A DNA stretch of 64,000 nt from Holothuria scabra (taxonomy: Eukaryota; Echinodermata; Holothuroidea; Aspidochirotida; Holothuriidae). Position numbers and translations under genes: made by a program. The notes under the pieces were generated by a model. It made no database searches, was not told where the DNA came from, and saw nothing but the letters and a program-made list of their open reading frames with translations. Location: assembly GCA_037179385.1 (NCBI GenBank), contig CM074181.1:51718297-51782296 (forward strand), in the 5' to 3' direction. Positions 26,491 through 38,832 of this stretch are shown piece after piece (position 1 is the first letter of the stretch; every line of letters begins with the position of its first letter).

Positions 26491-27040
26491 TTTAGAAAGA
26501 CACACCCACGTTTTCCATTACTTCAAAGCTAATTCAACTCAGTGAAAAAAATGTGGCTGTTGTCTTCTCAGTTATGTGAATGGAACCATCACTGAATTCA
26601 AGCAAGAAAATATGATAATGCATAAAATACTATTTTTCAGCAATAAACCAAACAAAAACTCATGGTTTGAGATTTGAAGACAAATCCCCAGAAGCCATAA
26701 AGATATTGGATTCCTAGGTAATTTGAGAATATAAGGTGAAGTTTGTCAGTAATATGTCACAAGAGAAAGTTGTGTACAGATAAGCCATTCCGAAAGTAAA
26801 AATTGCTGACATGAAGAATCGATTAGAGATTTTGACGACGGAATGGGGAATGGTAGTGCATTAGTAACAATTAATTAAGAGCCATAAATGTGGTTTCCAA
26901 GAAACCTTTTTTTTTTGGTCTTGGTCATCTTTTATCAGTCATGGCAAAGTTTATGTGTTTAAGTTGCAATATGTAATGGTTAAGATATGGGAAAGTAATA
27001 ATTATTAATTTAGATATATCTGATATTTAAGAACTCCATG

Positions 27041-27105
27041 AATAAATAAATAATTAAATAGATAAATACATAAATATAAATATATAATAATAATAATAAT
27101 AACAG
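27041..27105. repeat. AT microsatellite
   Basis: AATA/ATAA runs that pass into TATAA and then (TAA)n; simple low-complexity DNA. Confidence 0.9.
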
Positions 27106-27246
27106 GTAGTAAAAAAAATACTTACCTCCATAGAGGGAGTTGCTTTGTGGGAGTATAAAAAGTTTCAGCATTTGTTTATAGCTTTCAGTACAAGGGTTAA
27201 GTAGATGAAGAACACTGAACTAGTTCAAAATTTGCTTAAATTTAGT

Positions 27247-27320
27247 GTTGAAGTGGCACATGTGTTAGAGCATCTACTTTTATAGGAGGAAGGTAGGGGA
27301 GGTTCAAACCCTGGATTCAT
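27247..27320 (+). repeat. tRNA-like SINE head
   Basis: An A-box-like TGGCACATGTGTTAGAGCA is followed about 35 bases later by a perfect B box GGTTCAAACCC. The rest does not fold as a complete tRNA, so this is read as a SINE promoter head. It differs downstream from the other SINE copies in the window. Confidence 0.55.
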
Positions 27321-28210
27321 TTTAATATTACAAAGGGCTTTTGCCTTTTCCCTTGTTTGGGTGTCTGAACATGTATGTCCAGTGAATATCTGGTGTTCTT
27401 AAGGCCTTGGATGCTCATGATGCTTAAAACGAAAGGAAAGTTACAGCCATCTGTAATTGACAACTCTTAATCCAGAATCTATCTGAAAAATTCCTTTTCA
27501 GCCATCTTGAGATAAATACAGTTAAGGGAATTTTACTTCTTTAAAGAATGTTTGCTCACTCGTATTGTTGGCAAAAAAGTCCTTTCCAATTTTATCAGCA
27601 TGTTATAACATTTTGGAAAGCAAAAATTGTGTCAGGTGTATGTGGAGCTCTCATTGATGACTTTAGCTGGGATGAGAAAAGCAACATTAAAAATTATTTT
27701 GAAGACAGCAGCTCATAAATGGCGATCAGAGTAGTTGCAATATAGTGTACTTCAGTACTCAAGTTCTTTAAATACCACAGGATCTTTTTCTGTAAAATAA
27801 GTTTAATTTTCCATGGTTTGGTAATGTCACAAGGTGGACCTGTAGATCTATGGTGCATGAACATTTTTTTGAAAAATACACTTGTATCATGTCATCCATA
27901 CAGAGGATGAAGGTGTCATCCATACAGAGGATGAAGTTACAACTGGTGTGTAAATTCTAGGTCAAACAGTATCTAAGGTCCTGAACTACAGCTTTGCTGG
28001 TGGTACTAATTGTAGAACTATCATTCGGCATGACAAAGCAAGTCCTTTCAACTTGGAGTTCTGACAAAATTCCTTGGATGTATTTATGCATTAAGGTGCA
28101 CATACATACAAATCTGGCAGTAGAGTAATGGTGAGAAATTGCTGGGGTCCATCAGCCTTAATTTTAGTTATTATTTGTTTAACAGTACCACAGATGGCTG
28201 TAAGCAATCT

Positions 28211-28236
28211 CCCCCCCCCCCCCCCCAAAAAAAAAA
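28211..28236. repeat. C16-A10 homopolymer junction
   Basis: Sixteen C bases are followed directly by ten A bases. A very similar C15-A12 tract occurs at 63602-63628. Confidence 0.95.
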
Positions 28237-28619
28237 GCATATATGAGGCAAATTTAAATTTAAATTCAGGTTTTGAAATGAATACAACTATTCATAGTAC
28301 AGAAAGAGGAGAGAAATGGGAAGATGGACCCCCAAAAATGGCTGACAAACAATTGAATTTGTGTATAAATATCAGTTTATAGTGATGCCTCATCCAAAAT
28401 ACTGGAAAATATTGCCAATTCAGGTTAAAGGTGCTGAATCATTCCATATAATTCAGTATTGTGATGATTCCAGTCATTACAATCCCTGAACTAAGTTTAT
28501 TTAAGGCTTTTCTCCATTTTAGAACTTTCACATGACATGAGTGCATATTATAAACCATGGATCATAGGTATTTGTTTACTCACTGTAAATCTTATCTTAC
28601 ATCCGTTCATGTACATACT

Positions 28620-28866
28620 GTGTGATCAAGTTGATAGAGCACCACCCAACTTGGTGTCAGGAGGTCTAGAGTTCCAACTCCTGGTCTTTTACTACCAAAG
28701 ACTTTAAGAGTGGAACCTATTGCCCCTGTGTTTGGTACTCAGCATAAGCAATGGGGTAGGGAAAAACAAGACAGTGAGCCACAACTGTCAAAAGGGCCAT
28801 GGCCAGCCCAATTTGGACCAACTGGTTAAAAACTGAGCTGTTAAACCTCATCTATTTATCTACTTA
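28620..28866 (+). mobile_element. tRNA-derived SINE, copy 1
   Basis: The tRNA-like head has GATAGAGCACCA and AGAGTTCCAACTCCTGG. It is followed by a body shared with two other copies: CCAAAGACTTTAAGAGTGGA, CAGCATAAGCAATGGGGTAG, GTGAGCCACAACTG and AACTGAGCTGTTAAA, ending in CTAT/TTA-type repeats. Confidence 0.75.
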
Positions 28867-29556
28867 TATCTTAAAGCAGGACGCAGAGGCAATTCTTTCT
28901 TTGAGTCAAAGACCATCATACATGTTCAGACACTTTCTCTCTTTGAGTATTAAACCTGAAAGTATGCTAGAAATGATGTGACATAATAAATGAGAGTTAA
29001 GAAAAACACATACACCAAATACTGAAGTGTAAGCAAGTTCAGTTGTCCAATTAGGGGGCTGTTCACATGTGCCCTTACAACAAATTTTTGGGATAAATAA
29101 AGCAGTTCTGCACCTACAACACACATAAGTTCTCTTGAAAATTTCGTTGAATGATGCTGGTTTAATCCATAACATAAGGTGGGATCTTTAGTATGGTGTT
29201 GTGCAGTGGTATTTGTATAATATATTCAGTGTTTGAATATTTGGATGCAAATTTGCATGTTAGTATGCTGTAGAGTAGGTCTGGGACCCCAATTTTTGTT
29301 TGATATGGGCTATCTATCTGGGTGAATTCCTGGTGTTGTATGCAATTGTCAAACTTTCTTATTAGTATGGAAGTATTATTCCAGAAGGTGATTGAACTTG
29401 AATATCAACATAATATCCATTTGTTGTGAAGAGGGAGCCAGGGAGGAAGGTTTATTCTCAATGCAAACAGACATGGTACAGAAGTTTCAAATTTTGCAAG
29501 GGTTTAACTAGCAGTGTATCACAAATGTTTGAAACACAAGTACACGAACAGCAGAA

Positions 29557-29815
29557 GTTAGTTGGATGAGGATTTACAGCTCAGTTGCTAAATGATTGGT
29601 TGAAGTCAGGCTGACAAAAACCTTTTTTCCATTAATGGCTCACTTTTCACTAGCTTATTTTCCCTACTCCATAGCTTATGCTTAGCACCAAGCACAGCGG
29701 CAATAGTTTCCACTATTAAAGTCTTTGATGTATAAACCTGGCCACGAGTCAAACTACAGACCTGCCATCTGCAATTCAGATGCTCTACTAGATCTAACCC
29801 ACTTGACCATGCAGT
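29557..29815 (-). mobile_element. tRNA-derived SINE, copy 2
   Basis: On the - strand: a GCATGGTCAAGTGGGTTAG head, ATCAAAGACTTTAATAGTGG, AAGCATAAGCTATGGAGTAG, AAAAGTGAGCC and AACTGAGCTGTAAATCCTCA. Same family as 28620-28866 and 41141-41378. Confidence 0.75.
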
Positions 29816-30745
29816 CGGTCCATGAAAAGCTAAGAGAAAATATTCATGGTTACTGATTCAAGTTCAATTCAGTGCTGCATATCCTGGGATTAATTATGTT
29901 GTCAAAGTAAAGAAATGCATTCATCTTTTACTTTCTTGCATTATTTTCTCATTATTTTCTCAATTAGTCTTCCTTCATTTTACTGTAGTTTGATTCTATT
30001 GAAAACCACAATTCTTGTGCCAACTTTTCTTATAAAATTGTGCCATGTGTATTTGTTTATAATGCAGAAACTGCTCTACCTGTTCAGTTCTCCTATAATT
30101 AAGTTATATTCCTATGCCAATGATTAGCCATTTAACAGTTTCCATAGTTTACAATATAAAATTTTATATCCTTCACCTATTCTTCTTGGTTAATAATTTG
30201 TCTGTGTGTTGTATACATCAGGAAGCATTAATTTTTAGCCCATATCTTGCTTTGTAGGGGAGTTACCAAAAAGTGAAAGCCAGATAAATCAAAAGATTTT
30301 TTAATACCAGAAGGTACACACACTTCAAATTATCCTTGCTTTCATCTTTGAGAAGTTGCATTCCTTTATTTCTAGAAATGCGCTGTGAAATTTCCAGTTG
30401 CCATTTTAGAATTTGTAAAGCTATGATATTTCCTGTACAAGTCTTTGGAAATTGACCCCTAGGTGAACTTTGACCTGAACTTCATGAGCACAGCTTAGGC
30501 TGTTTCTCTTGGTGAACAATGCAGTCTCCTCAATTTGGATTAAGCAGTTTAGGTCTGTGGCATCATGTCACGATATTTTTGTCACTAAATGATGAAATTT
30601 AGAAGAGGTAATTCATTGGTTTACTTCAATATACATTATTTAAGACTTGAAAGCACTATTTATACTTGCATGCAAAGGCAGAGTATATATGTGGGATCTA
30701 GTCATTGTTGCAAAGTTTGGGATGACTGCTGTTGTCCTGTTTTAA

Positions 30746-31578
30746 GTGGGCATGACACGGCCACAAAAAACTTTTGTGTATTGTAAGATTTGATACAATA
30801 TTTTACAAATACCATCTCACACCCCAGGTAAAATGGGTACAATTTGGCACAAATGATATCTGAAGAAAAATGTTGAAAATCCAATTTTGAAAAATGCAGC
30901 AACAGGTCACCTGAGTTTAATGACCCAATTGGCAGCACAAACCCTGCCCTATTTAAGAAAGTCCGTCTAGATGTGGAACAAATGTGACACCTGATGAAGT
31001 TATCATATCTTAGCAACTTCATGAAAAGCATTTCATCACAATACTTGTCCAAAATGCAGAGTGCAAGGCATGGACCATGTTGGGGATTCAGAGCATGTCA
31101 TTGGCCAACATGTTCGCATGCATATGCACGCATGTAAACTCTGTTTTTCAGTGTGCAAGAAAGTTGAACTTGTATAGACAATCCATAACAAGGGTGTCTT
31201 CATTGCAAGGGCATCTTTACTCCATAAGCTGTTTGGTGAAGGTGCTATATATTGCAAATACTAAGCAGTCACTGCACAAAGAAGCATAATTCCCAGTGTG
31301 GTCACTGTCAAGCTCAGTGCTATAGTAGCACTGGTGTTTGCAGTGATGTACTCTTTAACATGTTACTATGCACGTTTCGATAATTGTGAGCTCCCTGGTA
31401 GTGTTGCTAACCGTGCCCTCATATACGTTTTTTCGCTTTCTGATTTCAAATGGACTGAGCCTGCCCTGTAATTGGAAATTTACATCGTCATTTTCCTGTG
31501 CTTATGGACATAATGTAGTAGGTGGTGTACCCAAAGAATATTTACCCAGAAACTTACTTTGGCCATGTCATGCCCACT
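30746..31578. mobile_element. TTAA-flanked element, 833 bp
   Basis: The inverted ends GTGGGCATGACACGGCCA and AGTGGGCATGACATGGCCA are directly flanked by TTAA (30742-30745 and 31579-31582). No transposase. TTAA targets occur in piggyBac and Kolobok-type elements; the TIR does not let me choose. Confidence 0.7.
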
Positions 31579-31649
31579 TTAAGTGTACATCAAAAGTCAA
31601 AAATTTGAAAAATGTATTTGTGCAGAGCATGAAAAATGAATCCACTTAA

Positions 31650-31842
31650 TCCAACTCCCATCTTCATATGACTTTTCTTCACTACCATATAATAAAATGG
31701 TGAAGTTTATTCACTCCATTTAAAATTGTACATTGCATAATAATTTGTGATGTTATTGTTGTAGTACAGTCTCTGTATAATTTCTTTGTTTTTCTGAAAG
31801 TAACAGCACCTTGTACCAAGGTGTGATATCTTACTCTTAGGG
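31650..31842 (+). mobile_element. One-ended copy of the 34.4-kb TTAA family
   Basis: It starts just after TTAA with TCCAACTCCCATCTTC and aligns over about 190 bp with the complement of the right arm of 34420-34850. Shared stretches include GTGAAGTTTATTCA-like, TTTGTTTTTCTGAAAGT, GCACCTTG and ACCAAGGTGTGA. Confidence 0.7.
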
Positions 31843-31949
31843 GGTGATGTAACTAATTAAGCCCACCAAGCTTAAGCCTACTTTTGAAAGGAGTGGATGT
31901 GCTTTTTTCTCCCTTCTGGATGAATTAATATTTTGGGTTGGTTTATGGT

Positions 31950-32150
31950 GCCAATCTTTGGCCTGATTTATAATAACACATGAATGTGCTTTATCTCAGT
32001 TTGTCCAAACTTGGAATTTGAAAGATTTAATGCCAGGCTTTGGCCAAATTTCATTTCAGTTCTGCCATAATTAGAAAGAATTTTGAAACGTTCAGCTCCA
32101 AGCTTTGGCCAAATGTCTAATTGGAATAAATGTGGTCTATCTCAATTCTG
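31950..32150. repeat. Degenerate tandem repeat, about three units
   Basis: The motif CTTTGGCC(A/T) recurs at about 31957, 32038 and 32103, in similar contexts (CAGGCTTTGGCCAAATTT, CAAGCTTTGGCCAAATGT) with CTCAGTT/TTCAGTTCTG between. Spacing is irregular at 65-80 bp. Confidence 0.45.
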
Positions 32151-34419
32151 TCATGTCACTAAGAGCTTGCCGGTGTCTTGTAATACATGGTACTGTATGA
32201 GATGTTGTTGATCGCTGTGGAATAAGGATCATTTGACAAGCTTTTTATAGCCTTATGGAGAGACTTAATACAAATATTTAACAAAATCAGTCATTCAGAA
32301 TGAAGGTATTCAGGAAGACAGTTATCAGAATAATGATATTTTTAAGAAATATTTTATTTGGATCAGCCAGCTGCAATTTGTAATAATTTCTCCTGTAAAA
32401 AAAATTAAAGATGTGTAAAAAAACTGTAATTTTTGATTTTATGATGATATTGTCACAATGTTGCAAGGCATTGAATGAACTTAAAAGTTAAATATGATTT
32501 TGCATATATGTGCACAACATGTGTTAATGTTTTTATTTTGTGTAATACTGGATCCATTGTTCTTAACAATGAAAGCAGTAACATGCACTCGAAGCAAATT
32601 TGCAAAGTTTTAGGAGAGGACCGTTTGCAGACCTGAATATGTATGGTGGCATAGGAATAGACACATTCATGTTTACAAACAAATGACGTCACTGCTGCTT
32701 GGCAACAGAGTTGATGAGGTATGTGTACATTTCATCACAATGAAACATTGATTCTAATTTGTCTATATTCTGTATGTTATCACAACATCACAACTTGTCC
32801 AAAACCAAACAAGCAGGCATATGTTCCTGGACATATCTATGCCAACCAGTGCCAACCCGTAATGTAAGCATGAATGAGTCTATAGCCCAGTTGTAAATCC
32901 AAAGTGACATTATAAAAGATGGACTGTCCTCTGATCAATTATCCCATTTAATTGTTACCTGCAAAATCAGTTACAGACCTCTTGGAAACTGCACTTACTT
33001 TGGAAATTAGTTTGCATTTCCCTTCAAAGGAAAGTTCGGCAATTTTGAAAAAAAAATAGATTGAGAGAGATTGATATAGTAGAGAGAGATGACCCAAGTG
33101 AGAAAAACACTGCATCCAGGTGGTGTCCACCTGCTGGTGGTTTGGCCATATCATAATTCCTTCCAGCCCTTAACCTACCAATATGCAGGATGACAGGTTT
33201 TCCCCATTACCTAATCTTTCCTGATCTGTCAATGGCAACTTCAGGTACCAGAGTAGCAGGCCACCTTATTAATTTGTTGAGAGAGGCCCTCCTATTGGCC
33301 TGGCAAAGCTGTGTCATGCATGCATGACTTGCAACAGTTTATTAGTGTTAAAGATGAAGTTCATGTCAGTCAGGGAGTTGAGCTCAAAGGAAAGATGATC
33401 AGTTGTAGTTGGAGTTTTTTCAAATTCCTGGCTACAGACAATGATTCTAAACTACCAGCGCTTAGAGGGGGTAGAAATAGAGGTAGACAGCACAGAAAGC
33501 AAAGAGGGCAAACATGTAAAGAGCCAGTCACGAGACCAGACCAAAATACAAAATGTTCATAACAAGTGGGGCATCTTGTTTGGCAGATCTACCTGGTATT
33601 CAAGAACAAAATTTAATTTACATTCATGTGAATGCCATTTGTCAGCTATGCTTTGTTAATAAATAACCAAACTGTATGTCATACTACCAAATCTGCTCAC
33701 CCACAGACAGTTTCAACCTATTAAATTTTCACCCCTTCTACAGTTGTAAAATCCTCCATGAGAAAAGACAAAATCTTGGTTATTTGCTGAAAGGTTATAT
33801 GATATGCCAATGACAAAGTTGGGTATTTGATGTAAAAAGCATCAGAAATCAAGTCAATTGCCATAATTCCCATCAAAATCCATTGAAAATTTGCCATTTT
33901 ACAGGGTAATTTCTGATTTGCACTTACCTATCATAGATAAAAATGAGCTCATTATGCGAATCTCATGTCTATAGGACAGCCATGCTATGAATGGCTAATG
34001 TTATCCTTTATTTTTCCAATCTTCATTTCAAGGACAGTTGTAACATTAGTATATCCTGAGGGCTTTTTTATTTTTGGAGTTTAAATTGTCCTTGAAAATT
34101 ATCAGTATCACTCACCAAACCATACACTTTCTAATGAGTAATTAAGAGATAATGTAGGATTAGCAAAAGAAATGTCAACACTGTGCAACACTCCACATCA
34201 TAATTTTTGCATAAGCAACAAAGTACTTCAGAAACATTCAAACTTTGAAGAGGTAAATCTTGAGAATGGAAAAAGATATTGACAGAATTTCAACAAATTT
34301 TTTCCCTTGAAATCCTTGCTCCTTAACTAACAAATAAATTCAAGGCAATTTGCTGACATGTCACACTACTTAAGGGCATATATGTCATAGAGTGTACTTA
34401 AGTAAAAAGAAAAAATTAA

Positions 34420-34850
34420 TTCTAATGGTCCAACTCCCATCTTGACAGGACATTCTTGAGCCAAAATATAAAATGTTGAAATTTATTCACTTGAAACAAA
34501 TTAGCTCATTGTAAAATAATTTGTGACTGTTTTGTTGTAAAACTCACATTAATATGTGCTTCTCTTGGAAATTAAATATGTTTTTATGACCTTGAACACT
34601 TCCTGTTTGCTTGCATAGCATGTTGCATAGAGAGGACTTAACACCACATGAGAGTAAGATTGCTGTCACACCTTGGTGCAAGGTGCGGTAACTTTCAGAA
34701 AAACAAAGGAATACAAAGATTGTAATTTGAGTAGTACAATAAGATCACCAATAATCAGCAATGTACCAATTTAATTTGAATGAATAAACTTCAACATTTT
34801 ACATCTTGGTTAAAGAATGTCCTTTGAAGATGGGGGTTGGACTGTTAGAA
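34420..34850. mobile_element. TTAA-flanked foldback MITE, 431 bp
   Basis: Left arm TTCTAATGGTCCAACTCCC then ATCTTGACAGGACATTCTT; right arm the complement of TTCTAACAGTCCAACCCCC then ATCTTCAAAGGACATTCTT. Both are bounded by TTAA (34416-34419 and 34851-34854). The arms pair for roughly 110 bp. Confidence 0.82.
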
Positions 34851-35629
34851 TTAATTTCTCATGCTGTTAAATATATATTTTTGGATTTTTTTACTTCAGG
34901 TACACTTAAAATTACCTTTAGAAAAGCAATGTAATTCCAAGGTCTCCATTTCACACTTAAAAGAAAAAAGATAACAGCCTTTCTATAAATCGAACAATGT
35001 ATTATCACCTTTTTCAAGTTCTTAGCAAAAGGTTTTTTCATAAAAAACACCAGATCAACTATAAAATGTCAGATAGAACTACAAATTGAGATGATCCAGA
35101 ATACACCAAAATATGAACACTAAGACAAATCAACACACATTAGGAGCACCAACTCCCTGTTTCTTTCTTTCCTAACCCCCGTTACGAATTCATCTGCTTA
35201 AAGATCCAAACTCTGGTTTTGGAATCATAAACTGGGTATCTGTTACCAAATCCAATTAAATTTGGTTTTCTGTAAACATGGCTGATTTATTCTCAGTGAA
35301 ATATGAACCCTTCTTTGGGTAATAAAAGGCTTCCTGTTCATAATCTAAACTAAAGATTTGACTCTGCAATCACTGGACATTTCAGTAGCTTATCTGCTGT
35401 GCTAATAAGCTTTTTAATCAACTGGAAAAGTTCCACACAGGCAAGGGGTAAAGTGCTATTCTAGAAAAGATAGTTGTTTCTTACAACAAAGAACTGAACA
35501 GATAAGGATTTTATTACACCCAACCTCCCCTTTGTGAGGTCTGGTCAGAGTGTCCTTATTTTCAGTAAAGTGAAGGCATAATGCCCCCCCCTCCACCCTA
35601 TCACACTATTTTCTTCACCTCCCCACCAT

Positions 35630-35677
35630 CACACTTTGTGGCACACTTTGTGGCACACTTTGTGGCACACTTTGTGG
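35630..35677. repeat. 12-bp minisatellite x4
   Basis: Four exact tandem copies of CACACTTTGTGG. Confidence 0.95.
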
Positions 35678-37101
35678 ATAAGTGTTAAAATCCCTACTAG
35701 ATCTTACAGACAAGCTACTTCCAAACTACTTACTTCTTGCCCCACCCACAACTGTCTTAAATTCATCATTGTCCAGACACCATAATAGTGTACTGTTTCA
35801 GGGCATACCCTGTTGAGCATATGAGGCATTAATGTGTAATCTCAACACTCAGTACACAAAGCACAATACGAGCTACTCTGATTTTTTTAATTTCATGTCA
35901 ATCAAAGAACTGTACCAATTGAGAATTTTGCAGTTTGGAGTAAGTAACAAATGACTGCATTTACCCACCTTACTGTTAGACCAATCCCTCAAATTAAACA
36001 TTGTTAACATAGGTCAGGGAAAAGCATAGACACAGCATGATTATTAATTACAAAGGTATAGCAATGGACAGGTATCTGTAGAGTGACATCTGAGTGTTCA
36101 ACTAAATTTTATGACTACAACAGATTTCTTTGTAATGCCTTTTGTTAAATCACTAACTATTTAATCCAAAAACAACCAGATCTGGAAACAAACAAGGGAG
36201 TTAATACCAATGCTGGCATGCATCAGTGAAAGGCTTCAATGTTTTGCAAAAATGGAAAAAAAAAGACAGAAATAGACCTGAATTAACTGTACAAATAAAA
36301 CATGCTCTAAGCAGCATCAGAATTAATGTTTACAAAAATATAAACATTTTCAGGACAAACCAATACTTTACATCATTTTGTGAAATGGGCAGATAAACTT
36401 AATAAATACCTCGTCAGTTTTAAACTGCACAAATATACAAGTGACGGGGGCCTGGGGCAGGATTCTCTATCATTTGCAATTTTGCATCAGAACTTTTTGT
36501 CAGTCAAAATAATTTCAAACTGTGTTACAGATTTCTTAAAAGGGCTCATTGAGTTGATGTGGATAACTTAACGACCCCATTAAAATGCTTATAGTTAGCA
36601 TAATGAATCAAGTTTCATAACCAATAGTTACGGAAAAAGTTAAAATTATAAATTTAGTGGTGCCTGACTCGTAACGGTTTTGTGCATAATTTGAAAAAGT
36701 GTCTGGTCACAAAGTTTTGAAAACCGATTTAAACTGTTAAGCACTCACCGTAAAACACTTATTTGTGTGTAGGATATGGGGGTCATTTAAGTTTGACCAT
36801 TTGTCATTGGCATGTGAAGAAAAAAAAAAAGAGGTTTGGAAAAATTTGTAAAATTTCATGAACCAACTCAATAAGCCACTTTCAGTGGTATTCACAAAAA
36901 CAAATAAGAGTTCATAAAGGTACCCTTGATAGCTACAATAAATGCACAAGAGCCAATCATATGAGTGGTGACAATTTGTGCTGTCATATTTTAAGCCAAT
37001 TACATTGTCACTTACTGTTAATAACTGTTTTTAGTGAAGCATGATGATGGCTAGTGCCCACCAATAGGGCAGGACATTGCCTGATGTGTTATCTGTGGTA
37101 A

Positions 37102-37520
37102 AGCCCAACCACACTATGTGACTCAATGTGACGCAACTCACTGCAAAGAGACTGTTCAGATGCGTTGCAAAGTGTGGAATGCTTTGCAACTAGTTGCAAG
37201 CAGACGCGCAACCCAGTTTCATGCGACCGAACATATTCGGTCCAACGGCACTGAAACATACAACTGACAACAATGACGGACTTCTGGAATGAAGGCAGCA
37301 AAGAACAGTTAATCGAAATGGGCAGAACACATTCTTGTCTCCTCAACGAAACACAAAAAGTGTATGTTAAACATTAGAATTTTGCATGAACTGCTTCATG
37401 GGCCTGCAACTTCCTGCATAATGCGGACCCTATGCTCTTAAAACTAATTAGTTGTCAGTTGCTCACCACGACAAGACATTTTTGTTGCAATAAGTTGCGT
37501 TGCATAATGTGGACAGGGCT
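37102..37520. mobile_element. PIF/Harbinger-like element, internally deleted
   Basis: The ends AGCCCAACCACACTATGTGAC and the complement AGCCCTGTCCACATTATGC are flanked by TAA on both sides (37099-37101 and 37521-37523), the 3-bp target typical of PIF/Harbinger. Subterminal GACGCAACT and GTTGCAA words occur on both arms. The element is only 419 bp and lacks the DDE transposase, but it keeps the start of the family's second gene (37273-37377). Confidence 0.8.
37273..37377 (+). pseudogene. MADF/Myb-like fragment of a Harbinger accessory gene
   Basis: A 34-codon frame begins MTDFWNEGSKEQLIEMGRTH, continues SCLLNETQKVY and stops at TAG. The pattern of an aromatic Trp, a Leu-Ile helix, CL and a terminal Tyr resembles the first helix of MADF/SANT-like DNA-binding domains, which PIF/Harbinger elements encode beside their transposase. 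It is a truncated remnant, not a working gene. Confidence 0.6.
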
Positions 37521-37672
37521 TAAGACGCACTGACCAATGTGGCAACAAATTTTCCTTGGTACAGCACCACCTTTGCAGGTGTCCCCACTGCTTTTTGTAC
37601 TTCTGACAACTGTAGATTGAGTAAAGTTGCATAAAATATTTACAAACTTTTGTCTTGGTGAATACCAACTGA

Positions 37673-37744
37673 GAAAGATATGTTGTGTAAGAAAGATATG
37701 TTGTGTAAGAAAGATATGTTGTGTAAGAAAGATATGTTGTGTAG
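37673..37744. repeat. 18-bp minisatellite x4
   Basis: Four nearly perfect copies of GAAAGATATGTTGTGTAA. Because 18 is divisible by three, it is open in several frames and makes false repetitive ORFs. Confidence 0.97.
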
Positions 37745-38802
37745 GTCAGATTTACAAAAGGTTTTGTTGGTAAGACTTCTTTGTGAATCCAGCCCCACCC
37801 AGTCAGCTGATAAGTGTGTAATCTGCACAATGCACAGCCCAAAAATAATACAATGCAAGCATCACCTTAAAAAGATGTGAAATTTTAAAAATATACAAAC
37901 AACAAAAAAAAATTTCTTAAACCCAGAGTCTCAGATCACAAATAAAACCAAAAGATGTGATCATTCCCACCAGCAGCACAATTTTTTTAGTACATAACTC
38001 AAGGCTCCTTGGACTTCCTAGGGAATCAATTTTCATCACTTTTCCAGGCCAAATGAAGAATTGTCAAGACCTATTTTCATTACCTAAGACATCTTACTCA
38101 GAGTTTTCAACTAAATCAGATAATGTAAGGTGAAAAAAAATTTGATATTGCCAGTGAGAATGAAACAATGTTACCACTGTGAAAATTTATCTGATGCTTC
38201 CAGGACTCCACACAATTTCCCAGTATTTCAAAACTTTACCCAAGCCTTGACATAGTTTCCCAAATTTTCATGACTTTTCCAGGGTTTTCATGACTGCAGG
38301 AACATTGAGAAGTGATGCAGGTTCACATACCAGTAGTACTGAGCAACAACATATTCTAGCAGCAGCATGAAACCCCTTTTCTCCCGGTCTGTTTTCACTC
38401 TATGTTACCGAAGAGATAATAGGTGTTCCAGCCTCTACACTGAAGTGACTGACCAGCACTTGATGTACATGACAGAATGGACGACTGACCATTACAAAAA
38501 CTGAGTAAATACTTCACCAGAGTGGTGAAAATTAATAGAATTATCCAATTTTGTAAAATTTCTCATTGTTTTGTGACTGATGTGGTATTTTGAGCATGAT
38601 CATGAAAAACAACTTTGGATCACTGGCCATGCTCTTCTGCTGAGACTTTGGTAGACAGAAATTTTTTGGGAAGACTCCGGGTACAAACTGCACCTTGTGC
38701 GAACTGTGAAGCACCTCTGTCCAGATCCTTGCAGATGATCTCTTGCTGTGTTCAAGCAAGTTAACTTCCCTTCCAATTTAAAAAAAATCATTACCCCCAT
38801 CA

Positions 38803-38832
38803 TCATTCATCCACTGTCGGCAGCCAAAAGCA
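38803..38832 (-). CDS. WDR82: WDR82 exon 8 (terminal micro-exon)
   Basis: A CTTTCAG acceptor is followed by nine codons, CFWLPTVDE, and a TGA at 38805-38803. The family ends in AFWLPTIDD, so this 30-base coding end is found by homology; it is far too short to appear in a simple ORF search. The 3' UTR continues to lower coordinates. I could not assign a convincing poly(A) signal. Confidence 0.92.
   Translation of the reverse strand, partial: CFWLPTVDE

Larger units (their letters stand above)
23857..38802. other. Convergent region between PPM1H and WDR82 (3' UTRs and intergenic)
   Basis: Neither strand shows a further recognisable coding exon. The 3' UTRs of both genes must lie within this span but their ends could not be fixed. 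Listed separately are SINEs, TTAA-flanked elements, a piggyBac-like MITE, a Harbinger remnant and several simple repeats. The stretches 23857-26238 and 35700-37098 hold nothing else I can name. Confidence 0.75.

Noticed and set aside
35630..37744. CRISPR-like arrays
   Set aside because: The repeats are head-to-tail minisatellites without spacers, and this is animal DNA.
37444..37880. Repetitive ORFs with a YTTYLS or MLCKKD pattern
   Set aside because: They are translations of the 18-bp minisatellite at 37673-37744, open only because the unit length is divisible by three.
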